NCBI RefSeq assembly: GCF_036894955.1
Contig: NZ_CP145905.1
Coordinates: 1,309,501-1,373,500, forward strand
Length of the DNA stretch: 64,000 nt
Origin: Paenibacillus sp. KS-LC4
GTDB taxonomy: Bacteria; Bacillota; Bacilli; Paenibacillales; Paenibacillaceae
Direction of reading: 5' to 3'
Positions 62,006 to 64,000 of the stretch are shown piece after piece. How positions within the stretch are numbered: the stretch's first letter is position 1; each line of letters begins with the position of its first letter. The notes beneath the pieces are model-generated. The model was given only the letters and a program-made list of their open reading frames with translations, did not search any database and was not told the origin of the DNA. The position numbers were made by a program, and so were the translations under genes.

Positions 62006-63076
62006 ATGAGTCAACCGATTCGTATAGGAATAATTGGGGCCGGAGCTATCGGCAAAGTGCATATGGAAACGTTCCAAAAGGTAGGAGCAGAAGCTGCAAT
62101 TGTAACGGCGGTAACGGATGCATACTTGCCGCTTGCCGAGCAGCGCGCAGCGGAATTTGGCATAACGACCATTCATAAAAGTCCGCAGGCGCTGCTTGAG
62201 GACCAGGAGCTGGATGCGGTCATCATCGGCGTACCAAACCAATTTCACGCGCCTTTAGCGATTGAGGCATTGAAGCAGGGCAAGCATGTGCTGCTGGAGA
62301 AGCCGATGGCCATTGATGCCGAAGCGGCCCGCACCATCTATGAGGCTTCGCAGGCTGCGGGCAAGGTGCTGATGATGGCGCATCAAATGCGCTGGCTCGG
62401 CATTAACCGTGCGATTAAAGCGCGTGTGGAAAATGGCGATCTCGGCTCGATTTACAATGTGAAAACCGGATGGTTTCGCAAAAAAGGCATTCCCGGCTGG
62501 GGCTCATGGTTTACCCGCAAGGATCAGGCAGGCGGCGGCCCGCTAATTGACATTGGCGTGCATATGCTTGATCTGTCGCTGTATTTAATGGGTAACCCGC
62601 GTCCGGTATCGGTATATGGCTCGACATACGCCGAGTTTGGTCCGAAGCGACGCGGCATAGGCACTTGGGGTACACCAAATTGGGACGGCTATTATGATGT
62701 AGAGGACTTGGCGACGGCGCTTATCAAGTTTGAAAATGGCGCGACGTTGTCGCTGGACGTCAGCTGGGCCGCGCATTCGGCTTCGCTTAGCGAGGAGCCG
62801 TTCATCCATTTGATGGGCACGGAGGGCGGCGCGGCGCTTGTTGGCACCAATGGCTGCTACGTTACCCATGAGGATGATAAAGTCGTGGAATCAGAAATTA
62901 CGCCATTTGATGGGGAAGAGGATCGCGTGCTGCTGAGCAGGCATTTCATCGACTGCATTAAGGAAGGCAAGCAGCCGATTGCCTCGGCGCTGAGCGGTTA
63001 TACGAACAGCAGAATTTTGGATGCGATATATGAGTCGTCCCGTACAGGAAATGAAGTGAAGCTGCACTGGGACTAA
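62006..63076 (+). CDS. Gfo/Idh/MocA-family dehydrogenase
   Basis: A 356-residue NAD(P)-dependent sugar or inositol dehydrogenase-like enzyme. Rossmann motif IGIIGAGAIGKVH, EKPMA with the catalytic Lys, and substrate-side GGGPLIDIGVHMLDLSLYLMG with Asp/His. Tight ribosome site TAGGAGGAAC. Substrate unknown. Confidence 0.93.
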   Translation: MSQPIRIGIIGAGAIGKVHMETFQKVGAEAAIVTAVTDAYLPLAEQRAAEFGITTIHKSPQALLEDQELDAVIIGVPNQFHAPLAIEALKQGKHVLLEKPMAIDAEAARTIYEASQAAGKVLMMAHQMRWLGINRAIKARVENGDLGSIYNVKTGWFRKKGIPGWGSWFTRKDQAGGGPLIDIGVHMLDLSLYLMGNPRPVSVYGSTYAEFGPKRRGIGTWGTPNWDGYYDVEDLATALIKFENGATLSLDVSWAAHSASLSEEPFIHLMGTEGGAALVGTNGCYVTHEDDKVVESEITPFDGEEDRVLLSRHFIDCIKEGKQPIASALSGYTNSRILDAIYESSRTGNEVKLHWD

Positions 63077-63144
63077 GTCTGGATCAGGAATAGCCGTGCA
63101 CATGCCCTGATGCGGACTTGCCGGTACAAGCACAGATGAAGCAA

Positions 63145-63189
63145 GGTCCCGAAAGGCCGCTTATTGAAAATGGCGGCTTCACCGGGGCC
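63145..63189 (+). other. Interrupted hairpin without T tail
   Basis: GGTCCCG / CGGGGCC outer stem and GCCGC / GCGGC inner stem between the dehydrogenase and ABC-F genes. A possible processed terminator. Confidence 0.4.
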
Positions 63190-63210
63190 TGTTCGCGCGG
63201 AAAAATGCAG

Positions 63211-63256
63211 CGAATTGACAATTCGAGGTTCGTTTGCGGGCATACTGTGCTATAAT
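63211..63256 (+). promoter_or_regulatory. Candidate promoter and operator of the ABC-F gene
   Basis: TATAAT at 63251-63256 with a weak -35 (TTCGTT, 16-nt spacer). Upstream is a perfect palindrome CGAATT-GAC-AATTCG (63211-63225). Confidence 0.4.
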
Positions 63257-63283
63257 AATGCAAGATAATGAGAATGAATGTGA

Positions 63284-64000
<717 letters not shown>

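Overview
The window looks like a low-to-medium GC, spore-former-type Gram-positive of the Bacillales, most likely Paenibacillus. Supporting signs are strong AGGAGG-type ribosome sites with ATG, GTG and TTG starts, a T-box leader in front of a seryl-tRNA synthetase, a GbsR/OpuA glycine betaine locus, a XylR-controlled xylAB operon with CcpA-type cre sites, bacilliredoxin, a KinB-like sensor kinase and a CvfC-like protein. The genus call is inference from content; no 16S or tRNA gene is present.

Layout. 0-3.7 kb: end of a secretion-type accessory locus with a polymorphic toxin carrying a JAMM/JAB-like C-terminal domain, an AT-rich overlapping immunity candidate, a terminator and a broken copy of the toxin gene. 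3.7-8 kb: a dCache chemoreceptor, an IDEAL-like protein, a DNA-binding-only AraC protein next to the last codons of a sugar permease (an eroded transport locus), and an SRPBCC protein. 8-15 kb: T-box serS, an IS1202-like insertion sequence with 26-bp ends and a 17-bp target duplication placed exactly at the serS promoter, then opuA(A-B-C) and divergent gbsR. 15-17.4 kb: a two-component pair with a BTAD/SARP-like output. 17.6-23 kb: a compact cheB-cheW-cheA-mcp cluster. 23.1-23.6 kb: a type I-C-like CRISPR array without cas genes, preceded by a terminator-like hairpin.

23.8-38 kb: AIM24 with a coiled-coil membrane partner, GntR plus MFS exporter, a two-component system divergent from a three-gene ABC-2 (lantibiotic-immunity-type) exporter, SDR plus RidA-like gene, aldose epimerase, a LytTR regulator with a perfect cre site on its promoter, a beta-propeller lactonase and an Fsr-like MFS pump. 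38-45.5 kb: DUF2087 and GIY-YIG genes, azoreductase, two AT-rich unknown genes behind an ordered CTTGA repeat promoter, then xylR and divergent xylAB sharing one operator.

45.7-64 kb: mostly housekeeping and conserved genes: GNAT, a PAS-PAS-XRE regulator, HI0933-family flavoprotein, a monoacylglycerol-lipase-type hydrolase, a KinB-like kinase, bacilliredoxin, nadE, acpS, cytochrome c, AraC-mutY pair, KDPG aldolase, a secreted transglutaminase-like protein, CvfC, an MBL hydrolase, a Gfo/Idh/MocA dehydrogenase and the start of an ABC-F ATPase.

A recurring feature is low-complexity or tandem-repeat insertion inside otherwise conserved proteins (SerRS arm, MutY C-domain, MBL hydrolase, CvfC linker). 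Starts were adjusted where the ribosome site clearly favours an internal codon. All functional assignments come from reading motifs by eye; no database search was run.
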